This document shows, piece by piece, positions 20,148-29,217 of a DNA stretch of 60,634 nt. Positions within the stretch are counted from its first letter, which is position 1. Each line of letters opens with the position of its first letter. The position numbers were made by a program, and so were the translations under genes. The stretch comes from ZC4RG42 sp003242425. GTDB lineage: Bacteria > Pseudomonadota > Gammaproteobacteria > Burkholderiales > SG8-39. The DNA is taken from positions 1 to 60,634 of the forward strand of contig CALCIE010000080.1 of NCBI GenBank assembly GCA_937907425.1. Reading direction: 5' to 3'. Below the pieces are notes generated by a model. It was not told the DNA's origin. It searched no databases and worked only from the letters and a program-made list of their open reading frames with translations.

Positions 20148-21944
20148 ATGGCCGCCGTCATCGCTAATCAGGAGCGCAAACTCACCCTCAGCGAAGTGCT
20201 CGACCAGCTGGTCGAGGACGGCTACGTCCCGCGCGAGGACGCGGACTCGCTCCTGGCGAGCCGCCATCTGCACAAGGCGGGGGTGCATCCGCTCGCCCTC
20301 GTCGCCGAACAGAAGTGGAAGTCGCTCAAGCCGCCCCACAAACCGCTCCACCTGGAATGGCTGACCGAGTGGTACGCCACCCGTAACGGGCTGGCCTACT
20401 ATCACATCGATCCGCTGAAGATCAATTTCGCCGCAGTCACCGAGCTGGTGTCGAGCGCCTATGCCGAGCGCTTCAAGATCCTGCCTGTGGAGGTGAACGG
20501 CCGCGAGGCGGTGATCGCCTCCGCCGAGCCCTTCGTGCGCGAGTGGGAGCGCGAGCTCGCGCAGATGCTGCGGCTGGACATCAAGCGGGTGTTCGCGAAC
20601 CCGCTCGACATCAACCGCTATATCGTCGAGTTCTACAACTTCGCGAAGTCGGTCAAGCGCGCCGCCGGCAGCGCGGAGAAGCGTTCCGATCTCTCCAACT
20701 TCGAACAGCTTGTCGAGCTGGGCAAGACCAACCGCCAGCTCGACGCCAACGACCAGCACATCGTCAGCATCGTCGACTGGCTGTGGCAGTACGCCTTCGA
20801 TCAGCGTGCGAGCGATATCCACATCGAGCCGCGGCGCGAATTCGGCCAGGTGCGTTTCCGCATCGACGGCGTGCTGCACAACGTCTACCAGCTGCCTGCG
20901 CCCGTGATCGCGGCCATGACCAGCCGCATCAAGATCCTCGGCCGCATGGACGTGGTCGAGAAGCGCCGTCCGCAGGACGGCCGCATCAAGACCCGCACCG
21001 CCGACGGCCAGGAAGTGGAGCTGCGTCTGTCCACGCTGCCCACCGCCTTCGGCGAGAAACTGGTGATGCGGATCTTCGATCCCGAGGTGCTGGTGAAGGA
21101 CTTCACCGAGCTGGGTTTCACGCCCGAGGACAAGCGCCGCTGGGAGGAGATGACTGCACGGCCGCACGGCATCATCCTCGTCACCGGTCCCACCGGCTCG
21201 GGCAAGACCACCACGCTCTATTCGACCCTGAAGGCGCTCGCGACCGAGGCGGTCAACGTCTGCACCATCGAGGACCCGATCGAGATGGTGGAGCCGGCCT
21301 TCAACCAGATGCAGGTGCAGCCGGCCATCGACCTGACCTTCGCCGAAGGCGTACGCGCGCTCATGCGGCAGGACCCGGACATCATCATGGTGGGCGAGAT
21401 CCGCGACCTGGAGACGGCGGAGATGGCCATCCAGGCGGCGCTGACCGGCCACCTGGTACTCTCCACGCTGCATACCAACGACGCCGCCTCGGCCATCACG
21501 CGCCTGCTCGATCTGGGCGTGCCGCGCTACCTGCTGAACGCCACTATCATCGGCATCATGGCGCAGCGCCTGGTGCGGACGCTGTGTCCGCAATGCAAGC
21601 AGAAGGTGTCCTACGAGGAAGGCGGTACGGCGGAAATCGACTGGGACGAGCTCGTCGCGCCGTGGAAAGCCCGCCGGCCGGACTATCTATACCGTCCGGT
21701 GGGCTGCCTCGATTGCCGCATGACCGGCTACCGGGGCCGCGTGGGAATTTACGAGGTCTTGACCATGTCGCCGGCCATCCGGCGCTTGGTCTATGCCGAA
21801 GCGGATATCGCCAAGATCCGCGAGCAGGCGTACAAAGAAGGCATGAAGAGCCTCCGCGTCAGCGGGGCGATGAAGGTGGCTGCCGGCCTGACCACACTGG
21901 AGGAAGTGCTGAAGGTCGCGCCGCCGCATCATGCCGAGAGGTAA
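20148..21944 (+). CDS. PilB/GspE-type secretion or pilus assembly ATPase
   Basis: This is a hexameric AAA-like motor ATPase of the type II secretion/type IV pilus superfamily. About 150 N-terminal residues form a T2SSE_N/MshEN-like region. Then come HIEPRR and FRIDGVLH, the Walker A GPTGSGKTTTLYSTL near residue 346, the Asp box TIEDPIEM, Walker B IIMVGEIRD and the His box LSTLHTND. A four-cysteine zinc motif (CPQC and CLDC) follows. With the ATG at 20148 the protein has 598 residues; a TTG at 20082 would add 22. No pilC, pilD or gsp genes are nearby, so its machine is unknown. It overlaps the next gene by 14 bases. Confidence 0.85.
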   Translation: MAAVIANQERKLTLSEVLDQLVEDGYVPREDADSLLASRHLHKAGVHPLALVAEQKWKSLKPPHKPLHLEWLTEWYATRNGLAYYHIDPLKINFAAVTELVSSAYAERFKILPVEVNGREAVIASAEPFVREWERELAQMLRLDIKRVFANPLDINRYIVEFYNFAKSVKRAAGSAEKRSDLSNFEQLVELGKTNRQLDANDQHIVSIVDWLWQYAFDQRASDIHIEPRREFGQVRFRIDGVLHNVYQLPAPVIAAMTSRIKILGRMDVVEKRRPQDGRIKTRTADGQEVELRLSTLPTAFGEKLVMRIFDPEVLVKDFTELGFTPEDKRRWEEMTARPHGIILVTGPTGSGKTTTLYSTLKALATEAVNVCTIEDPIEMVEPAFNQMQVQPAIDLTFAEGVRALMRQDPDIIMVGEIRDLETAEMAIQAALTGHLVLSTLHTNDAASAITRLLDLGVPRYLLNATIIGIMAQRLVRTLCPQCKQKVSYEEGGTAEIDWDELVAPWKARRPDYLYRPVGCLDCRMTGYRGRVGIYEVLTMSPAIRRLVYAEADIAKIREQAYKEGMKSLRVSGAMKVAAGLTTLEEVLKVAPPHHAER

Positions 21945-24900
21945 AGCAAGGTTGCCCGACAACAAGAACAAAAACCTGCTCAGGGAAGGATTCAGCAAGA
22001 ACGCGCAGGGCCGGCGGCTGTTGGCGATCGCGCTGCTGGCGCTCGTCTATACGGCCCTAGGCTGGTTCGGCCAGCAGTTTGCCACCATCCACAGTCCCGC
22101 CACGCTCGTTTCGCCAGCAGCCGGTCTGGGCGTGGCGGCGCTGGTGCTCGGCGGCCTGGCCCTGCTGCCGGGCGTCGCGCTGGGCGCGCTCGGTGCCATG
22201 CTCCTGGGCGGCCTCGGCTGGCAGCCGGCGTTGATGATCGCGGCCGGGACGACGGCGCAGGCCTATCTCGCCGCCCGGATCCTGTCCCCCCGTTACGGTT
22301 TCGACACCCGGCTGCAGCGCCTGCGCGACGTGGTGATGCTGGTGTTCGGCGCCGCAATGGCGGCGCCCCTGATCGGCGCCACGGCGGGCACGGCGGCCTT
22401 GCAGCTCTATGAGCACGTCGCGGCCGCGGAAACGGCGGCCGTGTGGCTGGCCTGGTGGGGCGGGGAGGCGCAAGGCATCCTGCTGGTCGCGCCGCTGCTG
22501 TTCTGCTGGGTCGCGCGGCCGCAGTTCGACGAACCGCTGGCGGAGTCGCTCGCCACGGCGGCCTTCGTCGCCCTGCTGCTGCTGTTCGCTTCGCTGGCGC
22601 TCGAATCGCGCCTGGGCACCACAGCCACGCAGTTCCTGGTGGCTTTCGCCTTCTTCCCGCTCGCGGTGTGGCCGGGCGTGCGTTTCGCGATGCGCGACGT
22701 CACGACCTTCAACTTCGCCTTCAGCGGGTTTGGCATCGCGGGCACGGTCCTGGGCCTGGGGCCGTTCTACGGCCCCGACCCGCTGCACGTCTTCGGCCTG
22801 CACGGCCTGCTGTTCGCCGGCGCGCTGACCACGCTGCTGCTTTGCGCCATCAGCACCGAGCGGCGCGCGGTCACGGCCAAGCTGCGGGAAAGCGAGCAGC
22901 GTTTCCGCGATCTCACCGAGCTCTCCGCCGACTGGTACTGGGAACAGGACGCCCAGTTCCGGTTCGTCGAGCTGTCCACGGGTTTCCGCGCCAGCGCGCC
23001 CTTCGACACGGCCGAGTACATCGGCAAGCGGCGCTGGGAGATGCCGTTCCTGGACCGCGATTCGGAGGCCTGGGCAGAGCACCGCCGGCGGGTGGAGGCG
23101 CACCTGCCGTTCCGCGACTTTCTGCTGGTGCGCAAGGACCAGGACGGCAACCTGTACTACGCGCTCACCAGCGGCGAGCCGATGTACGACGAGCGGGGCC
23201 GCTTCAAGGGCTACCGCGGCGTGGGGCGCGACATCACGGCGCAGAAGCGCGCGGAAATCGCGCTCGCCGAATCGCGCGAGCTGTTCGCGCGCATCTTCGA
23301 CGCGAGCCCGCAGCCGATCATGTTCCGGCGCCTGGAGGACGGCGTGGTGACGGCCGTCAACGACGCCTGGTGCAGGCTCTACGGCTACGCCCGCGCCGAG
23401 GTCGAGGGCAAGCATGTGTTCGACGACCTCGATCTGCTCGCCAATCCCAAGGACGCGCAGCTCATCCGCGAACGCCTGGCGCGCGACGGCGCGGTGCGCA
23501 ACCTCGACATCAAGGGACGCACGCGCAACGGCGAACTGCGCGATCTGCTCTATTCCGCGGAAGTGGTCGACTTCCGCGGCGAACGCTGCGTGGTGGTGAC
23601 GCTCGTCGATCTCACCGAGCGGCGCCGCGCCGAGGAGCGGGCGCGCGAATCGAACGCCCGCGCCGAGCGCATGTTCCGCGCCAGCCCGCAGCCGATCGCA
23701 ATCTCGAACCTGTTGGACGGCCGAGTCATCGACGTCAACGACGCCTGGTGCCGCACCTACGGGTATACGCGCGAAGAGCTGATCGGCAAGGATTTCATCA
23801 GCGTGGGCCTGTGGGTCGACCCCGAGGCGCGCGAGCAGATGCGCGACCTGCTGCTCAGCCAGGGCGTGGTGCGCGACTTCGAATGCCGCTGGCGGCGCCG
23901 CAACGGCGAGATCGCCGACGTCTCGCTTTCCGGCGACGTCATGGAGCTCGACGGCGAGCGCGTGCTGCTGTCGAGCGCGATCGACGTCACCGAGCGCCGG
24001 CGCGCGGAGGCGCGCGTGCGCGAATCCGAGAGCCGTTTCTCGACCATCTTCCACGCCAGCCCCTTGCCGATCATGATCCACCGCGCCGACGGCACGTTCG
24101 TGGAAGTCAACGAGGCGTGGACGCGCTTCTTCGGCCATGCGCGTGAGGACATCGCCGGACGCTCGGGTGCCGGCATCGACCTGTGGTGCGCGACCGGCGA
24201 CTGGGAGAACCTGCTGCGCATCGTCAGGGCCGGCCAGTCGGTGCGCGGCATGGAGTGCAGGCTGCGCAAGAAGTCCGGCGAAGTCGCGGACACCATGCTG
24301 TGGAGCGAGATGATCGAGCTCTCGCACGAGCCCTGCATCCTCACCTCGATCACCGACATCACCGAACGCAAGCTCGCCGAACGCCAGTTGCGCGAATCAG
24401 AGCGGCGCTTCCGAGATTTCGCCGACGCGGCGGGCGAATACGTGTGGGAGCTGGACGTGGACGGCCGCTTCACCTACGTGTCCAGACGGGTGGAGCAGGT
24501 GCTCGGCTACCCGCCCGAACTGCTCTACGGCCGCCGTCCCACCGACTTCATGCCGGCCGGCGAAGAGGAGCGCGTGCGCGAGTGGTACTTGCGGCTCGTG
24601 CGGCGGCGCGAGCCCTTCCGCAACATGGAGTTCCGCTCCATCGCGCGCAACGGCAGCCAGGTGTGGCAGCTCGTGAACGGCGTGCCCATCCTCGACGCCG
24701 ACGGCCGCCTCACGGGCTACCGCGGCACGGCGCTGGACATCACCGAACGCAAGCTCGCCGAGGCGCGCATCACCGAACTCGCCACGCGCGATCCGCTCAC
24801 AGCGCTGCCCAACCGGCTGTTGCTGAACGACCGCCTGGCGCAGGGCATCTCGGCCGCGCAGCGCAACGGCGAGCTGCTCGCCGTGATGTTCATGGATCTG

Positions 24901-26094
24901 GACAACTTCAAGGACATCAACGACTCGCTGGGCCACGACGTCGGCGACCAGCTCCTCAAGGATGTGGCCAAGCGCATCAGCGGCCTGCTGCGCAAGGGCG
25001 ACACCCTGTCGCGTATCGGGGGCGACGAATTCGTCGTCGTCCTCACGGGCCTCAAGAGTCCCGACGACGCCGGCCAGGTGGCGCAGAAGATCATCGCTTC
25101 GGTCGGACAGCCGTACGAGATCGGCCCTTATACCGTCAGCACCGGTTGCAGCGTGGGGATCGCGATCTACCCGGACGACGGCGCCGACGCCACGACGCTC
25201 ATGCGCCATGCCGACACGGCGATGTACGTGGCGAAGTCGAGCGGCCGGCGCAGCTATCAGTTCTTCTCGGCGGACATGAACCTGCGCGCCACGGAGCGCG
25301 TGCGCATGGAAAGCGGACTGCGGGGGGCGCTGGAGCGCGGCGAGTTGCAGGTCTACTACCAGCCGCGCGTGGACCTTGCGAGCGGCACGCTGACCGGTAC
25401 CGAGGCGCTGCTGCGCTGGCGCCATCCCGAACACGGCCTGATCCAGGCGAGCAATTTCCTCGGCATCATCGAGGAGAGCGGCCTGATCCATTCCATCGGC
25501 GAGTGGGTGCTGCAGCAGGCCTGCACGCAGGCGCAGACCTGGCAGGTGTACTACGGCGAGACCTTCTCGATCTCGGTGAACATCTCCGTGCGGCAGTTCA
25601 ACCGCGCCCTGCCGGCGCGCGTGCGCAACGCGCTGGAGGCCAGCGGGCTCGATCCGCGCGTGCTCGAGCTGGAAATCACCGAATCCTCGCTCGGCCGCAA
25701 TGTCGAGGAATCCCGGACCATCCTGGGCGAGCTGCGCAAGCTCGGCGTGCGCATCGTGGTCGACGACTTCGGCACCGGCGTGTCCTCGCTCAGCCATCTG
25801 CGCCGCTTCAACGTCGACGGCATCAAGATCGACGCGTCCTTCGTACGCGGCATGCCGAAGAACGTCGACGACCGCGTGGTGGTGAAGGCGATGATCGAAA
25901 TGGCGCGCAGCCTGCGCATGAACACCATTGCCGAAGGCGTCGAAAGCGAGGACCAGCTGGAGCTGCTGCGCGGCATGGGCTGCGAGGAATACTCGGGTCA
26001 CCTGCTCGGCGAGCCCGTGACGGTCGAGGAATTCCAGCGCCGCTGGCTGTCCTTCAATGACAAGGTCGTGCCCCTTGCGCCGCGCTGCCATTGA
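21931..26094 (+). CDS. Membrane c-di-GMP enzyme: MASE1, five PAS, GGDEF and EAL domains
   Basis: The 1387-residue protein starts with about eight hydrophobic segments (residues 25-315), consistent with a MASE1 sensor. Five PAS domains follow, starting near residues 323, 450, 580, 702 and 826; the three middle ones are close variants (ASPQPI/ASPLPI, V(N)DAW). The GGDEF domain (about 950-1115) has an intact GGDEF signature at 1030-1034, so it may synthesise c-di-GMP. The EAL domain (about 1130-1380) has EAL at 1158-1160, ITESSLG, DDFGTG and EGVESE, so hydrolysis is also plausible. ATG at 21931 lies inside the ATPase gene; a TTG at 21952 is an alternative. What the PAS domains sense cannot be told. 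Confidence 0.92.
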   Translation: MPRGKARLPDNKNKNLLREGFSKNAQGRRLLAIALLALVYTALGWFGQQFATIHSPATLVSPAAGLGVAALVLGGLALLPGVALGALGAMLLGGLGWQPALMIAAGTTAQAYLAARILSPRYGFDTRLQRLRDVVMLVFGAAMAAPLIGATAGTAALQLYEHVAAAETAAVWLAWWGGEAQGILLVAPLLFCWVARPQFDEPLAESLATAAFVALLLLFASLALESRLGTTATQFLVAFAFFPLAVWPGVRFAMRDVTTFNFAFSGFGIAGTVLGLGPFYGPDPLHVFGLHGLLFAGALTTLLLCAISTERRAVTAKLRESEQRFRDLTELSADWYWEQDAQFRFVELSTGFRASAPFDTAEYIGKRRWEMPFLDRDSEAWAEHRRRVEAHLPFRDFLLVRKDQDGNLYYALTSGEPMYDERGRFKGYRGVGRDITAQKRAEIALAESRELFARIFDASPQPIMFRRLEDGVVTAVNDAWCRLYGYARAEVEGKHVFDDLDLLANPKDAQLIRERLARDGAVRNLDIKGRTRNGELRDLLYSAEVVDFRGERCVVVTLVDLTERRRAEERARESNARAERMFRASPQPIAISNLLDGRVIDVNDAWCRTYGYTREELIGKDFISVGLWVDPEAREQMRDLLLSQGVVRDFECRWRRRNGEIADVSLSGDVMELDGERVLLSSAIDVTERRRAEARVRESESRFSTIFHASPLPIMIHRADGTFVEVNEAWTRFFGHAREDIAGRSGAGIDLWCATGDWENLLRIVRAGQSVRGMECRLRKKSGEVADTMLWSEMIELSHEPCILTSITDITERKLAERQLRESERRFRDFADAAGEYVWELDVDGRFTYVSRRVEQVLGYPPELLYGRRPTDFMPAGEEERVREWYLRLVRRREPFRNMEFRSIARNGSQVWQLVNGVPILDADGRLTGYRGTALDITERKLAEARITELATRDPLTALPNRLLLNDRLAQGISAAQRNGELLAVMFMDLDNFKDINDSLGHDVGDQLLKDVAKRISGLLRKGDTLSRIGGDEFVVVLTGLKSPDDAGQVAQKIIASVGQPYEIGPYTVSTGCSVGIAIYPDDGADATTLMRHADTAMYVAKSSGRRSYQFFSADMNLRATERVRMESGLRGALERGELQVYYQPRVDLASGTLTGTEALLRWRHPEHGLIQASNFLGIIEESGLIHSIGEWVLQQACTQAQTWQVYYGETFSISVNISVRQFNRALPARVRNALEASGLDPRVLELEITESSLGRNVEESRTILGELRKLGVRIVVDDFGTGVSSLSHLRRFNVDGIKIDASFVRGMPKNVDDRVVVKAMIEMARSLRMNTIAEGVESEDQLELLRGMGCEEYSGHLLGEPVTVEEFQRRWLSFNDKVVPLAPRCH

Positions 26095-26116
26095 GCGCGG
26101 TCGGTCGCTGTCCGTC

Positions 26117-26150
26117 AAAAAGAAAACGCCCGGCGATGCCGGGCGTATTT
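26117..26150. terminator. Bidirectional terminator between the GGDEF-EAL gene and metY
   Basis: A 9-bp perfect stem (ACGCCCGGC at 26126-26134 and GCCGGGCGT at 26138-26146) with a 3-base loop stands between two convergent genes. On the minus strand it is followed by TTTTCTTTTT (complement of 26117-26126), a strong tail for metY. On the plus strand the tail ATTTCATT is weaker. Confidence 0.8.
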
Positions 26151-26169
26151 CATTCGCGCGCGCTTTGCT

Positions 26170-27441
26170 TCAGGCGGCCGACAGCGCCTGATCGAGATCG
26201 GCGATGATGTCGTCGATGTGCTCGATGCCGATCGAAAGCCGCATCATGTCCTCGGTGACGCCGGCTTTCTTCAGCTCCTCGGCGCTCAGTTGGCGATGCG
26301 TGGTCGAGGCCGGATGGCAGGCGAGCGATTTCGCGTCGCCGATGTTCACCAGGCGGGTGATGAGTTTGAAGGCGTCCTGCACCCGCGCGCCGGCCTCGCG
26401 TCCGCCCTTGACGCCGAAGGTCATGAGGCCGGCGGCCTTGCCGTCGAAATACTTGTCCACCAGCGGCCGGCTGGGGTGGTCCGGCAGGCCCGCGTAGTTG
26501 ACCCAGGCCACCTTGGGATGGCTGCGCAGGAACTCCGCCACCATGAGCGCGTTCTCGCAGTGGCGGTCCATGCGCACCGCCAGCGTCTCGATGCCCTGCA
26601 TGATGAGGAAGGCGTTGAAGGGCGACATCGCCGCGCCCATGTTGCGCAGCAGGACGGTGCGCGCGCGGCCGATGTAGGCCGCCGGCCCCAGCGCCTCGGT
26701 GTAGACCACACCGTGATAGCTCACCTCGGGTTCGTTCAGGCGCCGGAAGCGTTCCTTGTGCTCGGCCCAGGGGAATTTGCCCGAGTCGACGATGATGCCG
26801 CCGATCGTGGTGCCGTGGCCGCCCATGTATTTGGTGAGCGAGTGCACCACGATGTCGGCGCCGTGCTCGAAGGGCCGGGTGAGATAGGGCGTGGGCACGG
26901 TGTTGTCGACGATGAGCGGGACGCCGTGCGCGTGCGCGACTTCGGCGAAGGCGGCGAAATCGACCACGTTGCCGAGCGGGTTGCCGATCGATTCGCAATA
27001 CACCGCTTTGGTGCGCGCGTCGATGCGCGCCGCGGCGGCCTTGGGATCGTTCGCGTCCACGAAGCGCACCTCGATGCCGTATTGCGGCATGGTGTGGGCG
27101 AACAGATTATAGGTGCCGCCGTAGAGCGTACTGGTGGCGACGATGTTGTCGCCCGCTTCGGCGATGGTCATGATCGAGTAGGTGACCGCCGCCTGGCCGG
27201 AAGCGAGAGCGAGTGCGCCTACACCACCCTCCAGCGCCGCCACGCGCTGTTCCAGCACGTCGTTGGTCGGGTTCATGATGCGCGTGTAGATGTTGCCCTG
27301 GACCTTGAGGTCGAACAGGTCCGCGCCGTGCTGGGTGTTGTCGAAGGCGTAGCTGGTGGTCTGGTAGATGGGCACGGCCACCGCCTTGGTGACCGGATCG
27401 GGACTGTAACCTGCGTGAATCGCCAAGGTTTCGAAACGCAT
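26170..27441 (-). CDS. metY: O-acetylhomoserine sulfhydrylase (aminocarboxypropyltransferase)
   Basis: This PLP enzyme of the Cys/Met metabolism family makes homocysteine from O-acetylhomoserine and sulfide in methionine synthesis. The 423-residue length and the N-terminus FETLAIHAGYSPDP are typical of MetY. The PLP lysine is Lys204 in HSLTKYMGGHGT, and SGQAAVTYSI and SLYGGTYNLF-type segments contribute to cofactor binding. Late motifs GVKGGREAGARV and LVNIGDAKSLACHPASTTH are strongly MetY-like. The ribosome binding site GAGGAGG lies about nine bases upstream. It stands alone between a terminator and the GNAT gene. Confidence 0.92.
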   Translation of the reverse strand: MRFETLAIHAGYSPDPVTKAVAVPIYQTTSYAFDNTQHGADLFDLKVQGNIYTRIMNPTNDVLEQRVAALEGGVGALALASGQAAVTYSIMTIAEAGDNIVATSTLYGGTYNLFAHTMPQYGIEVRFVDANDPKAAAARIDARTKAVYCESIGNPLGNVVDFAAFAEVAHAHGVPLIVDNTVPTPYLTRPFEHGADIVVHSLTKYMGGHGTTIGGIIVDSGKFPWAEHKERFRRLNEPEVSYHGVVYTEALGPAAYIGRARTVLLRNMGAAMSPFNAFLIMQGIETLAVRMDRHCENALMVAEFLRSHPKVAWVNYAGLPDHPSRPLVDKYFDGKAAGLMTFGVKGGREAGARVQDAFKLITRLVNIGDAKSLACHPASTTHRQLSAEELKKAGVTEDMMRLSIGIEHIDDIIADLDQALSAA

Positions 27442-27522
27442 GAGCGGATTCCTCCTCTCCCTGTTGATTTCGCGGTCGAAGCGCCTTGGAGCATAGCCCC
27501 GCCCCGCCGCGGTGACTGAGGT

Positions 27523-27960
27523 TCAGATCAAATTCTTGCGGACCCAACGGTGAGGCAGGCCGAGGTGGTCGTAGACGTCGCCTTCGGCCTCGTACCCCAG
27601 CTTGAGATAGAAGCCGAGCGCCGAGACCCGCGCTTCGGCGACGACCTGCCGGTAGCCGCGCCGGCGGGCGTCTTCCTCCATGTGACCGAGCAGCAGTCGG
27701 CCGATACCCTGCGTCTGCCGTGCCGGTGCGACCGCCATCTGCCGCAGTTGTACGCGTTCCGCGTCGAGGGGCTGCAGGAAGGCGGTGGCGACGATCGCGT
27801 CGCCGTCATAAACCGCATAGTGGAGTGCCTCGCACTCGCGCCGCAGTTGCTCCTCGGCGAACGCCAGGCCCAGCGGCTTGCGCAGCAGCTCGTGGCGCAG
27901 AGCGACCGCTTCGCGCCAGGCCGGTCCGCCATGGGGAATCGAGACGACTCGCAAGGCCAT
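27523..27960 (-). CDS. GNAT-family N-acetyltransferase
   Basis: The 145-residue protein is a single GNAT domain using acetyl-CoA. The pyrophosphate-binding signature R/Q-x-x-G-x-G appears as RQTQGIG at residues 81-87, after LRQMAVAP. The final ALGFYLKLGYEAEGDVYDHLG strand-helix is also typical. The acceptor substrate is unknown. The ATG at 27960 lies 11 bases after the VWA gene's stop with GGGGA upstream, so it is the third gene of the moxR-VWA operon, although its link to that system is inference. Confidence 0.85.
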   Translation of the reverse strand: MALRVVSIPHGGPAWREAVALRHELLRKPLGLAFAEEQLRRECEALHYAVYDGDAIVATAFLQPLDAERVQLRQMAVAPARQTQGIGRLLLGHMEEDARRRGYRQVVAEARVSALGFYLKLGYEAEGDVYDHLGLPHRWVRKNLI

Positions 27961-27971
27961 GCCGTCCCCGC

Positions 27972-29150
27972 CTATTGTGCCGACAGATAGCGCATGGCCC
28001 GGTCCAGACCGTCGAGGGTCAGGGGATACATGCGGCCGTCCATGATCTGCCGCATGAGACCGATCGAGGTGCGGTAGGGCCAGCGATCCTCCGGCTCGGG
28101 GTTGAGCCACACCGCCTTGGGATAGACCGAGAGGATGCGCTGCATCCAGACCATGCCGGGTTCCTCGTTCCAGTGTTCGACCGAGCCGCCCGGTTCGGTG
28201 ATCTCGTAGGGACTCATGGTGGCGTCGCCCACGAAAATCAGTTTGTAGTCGCTGCCGTACTTGTGCATCAGCTCGACGGTGCTGACGCGGTCCCGGTGCC
28301 GGAAACTGTTGTCCTTCCACACCGACTCGTACAGGCAGTTGTGGAAGTAGTAGTGCTCGAGGTGCTTGAACTCGCTCTTGCAGGCGGAGAAGAGCTCCTC
28401 ACAGAGCTGGACGTGATCGTCCATGGAACCGCCGACGTCCAGGAGCAGCAGCACCTTGACGGCGTTGTGGCGCTCGGGGCGCATCTGCAGGTCGAGCCAG
28501 CCCGCGTTCTTGGCGGTCTCGCGGATCGTGCCGTCCAGGTCCAATTCGCTCGCGGCACCTTCGCGCGCGAAGCGGCGCAGCCGCCGCAGCGCCAGCTTGA
28601 TGTTGCGGGTGCCGAGCTCGACGTTGCTGTCCAGGTTCCGGAACTCACGCTGGTCCCATACCTTCACGGCGCGCCGGTGGCGCGACTCGTGCTGCCCGAT
28701 GCGGATGCCTTCGGGGTTGTAGCCGTAGGCGCCGAAGGGCGAGGTGCCGGCGGTGCCGACCCACTTGTTGCCGCCCTGGTGGCGTTCCTTCTGTTCCTCC
28801 AGGCGCTTTTTGAGCGTCTCGAGCAGCTTGTCGAGACCGCCCATGGCCTGGATCGCCGCCATTTCCTCGGGCGAGAGCCTAAGCTCCTTCAGCTTGCGCA
28901 GCCATTCCTCGGGAATGGTGAGCTGCTCCGGCTCGATCTGTTCGATGCCGGAGAAGTATTCGCCGAAGGCGCGGTCGAAGCGGTCGTAGTGCGCCTCGTC
29001 CTTCACCAGCGCGGCGCGGGCGAGGTAGTAGAAGTCGTCCACCGAGGGGCCGATCACGCCCTTTTCCAGCGCTTCCAGCAGCGTCAGGAACTCTTTCAGC
29101 GAGACCGGCACCCGCGCTGCGCGCAGGCGGTAGAAGAAGTCGATCAGCAC
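27972..29150 (-). CDS. VWA-domain protein, CoxE-like, partner of MoxR ATPase
   Basis: The product (392 residues from the GTG at 29150) belongs to the CoxE-like von Willebrand A family. An N-terminal helical region (LIDFFYRLRAARVPVSLKEF) is followed by a charged middle and a C-terminal VWA domain. The MIDAS metal motif appears as DVGGS at about residues 238-242, with FVGDATMSPYEI supplying a later loop. I chose GTG at 29150 because relatives begin MLIDFF; an in-frame GTG at 29213 would add 21 poorly conserved residues. It lies right behind a MoxR gene, as in known MoxR-VWA pairs (CbbQ-CbbO, RavA-ViaA), which remodel or activate metal enzymes. The target here is unknown. Confidence 0.85.
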   Translation of the reverse strand: MLIDFFYRLRAARVPVSLKEFLTLLEALEKGVIGPSVDDFYYLARAALVKDEAHYDRFDRAFGEYFSGIEQIEPEQLTIPEEWLRKLKELRLSPEEMAAIQAMGGLDKLLETLKKRLEEQKERHQGGNKWVGTAGTSPFGAYGYNPEGIRIGQHESRHRRAVKVWDQREFRNLDSNVELGTRNIKLALRRLRRFAREGAASELDLDGTIRETAKNAGWLDLQMRPERHNAVKVLLLLDVGGSMDDHVQLCEELFSACKSEFKHLEHYYFHNCLYESVWKDNSFRHRDRVSTVELMHKYGSDYKLIFVGDATMSPYEITEPGGSVEHWNEEPGMVWMQRILSVYPKAVWLNPEPEDRWPYRTSIGLMRQIMDGRMYPLTLDGLDRAMRYLSAQ

Positions 29151-29217
29151 GGTCCCCGCCCGGTCGTGGGATGCGGACGGCGGGTCGCAACCCGCCTCGG
29201 TCCGGAAGCGCACGGTT

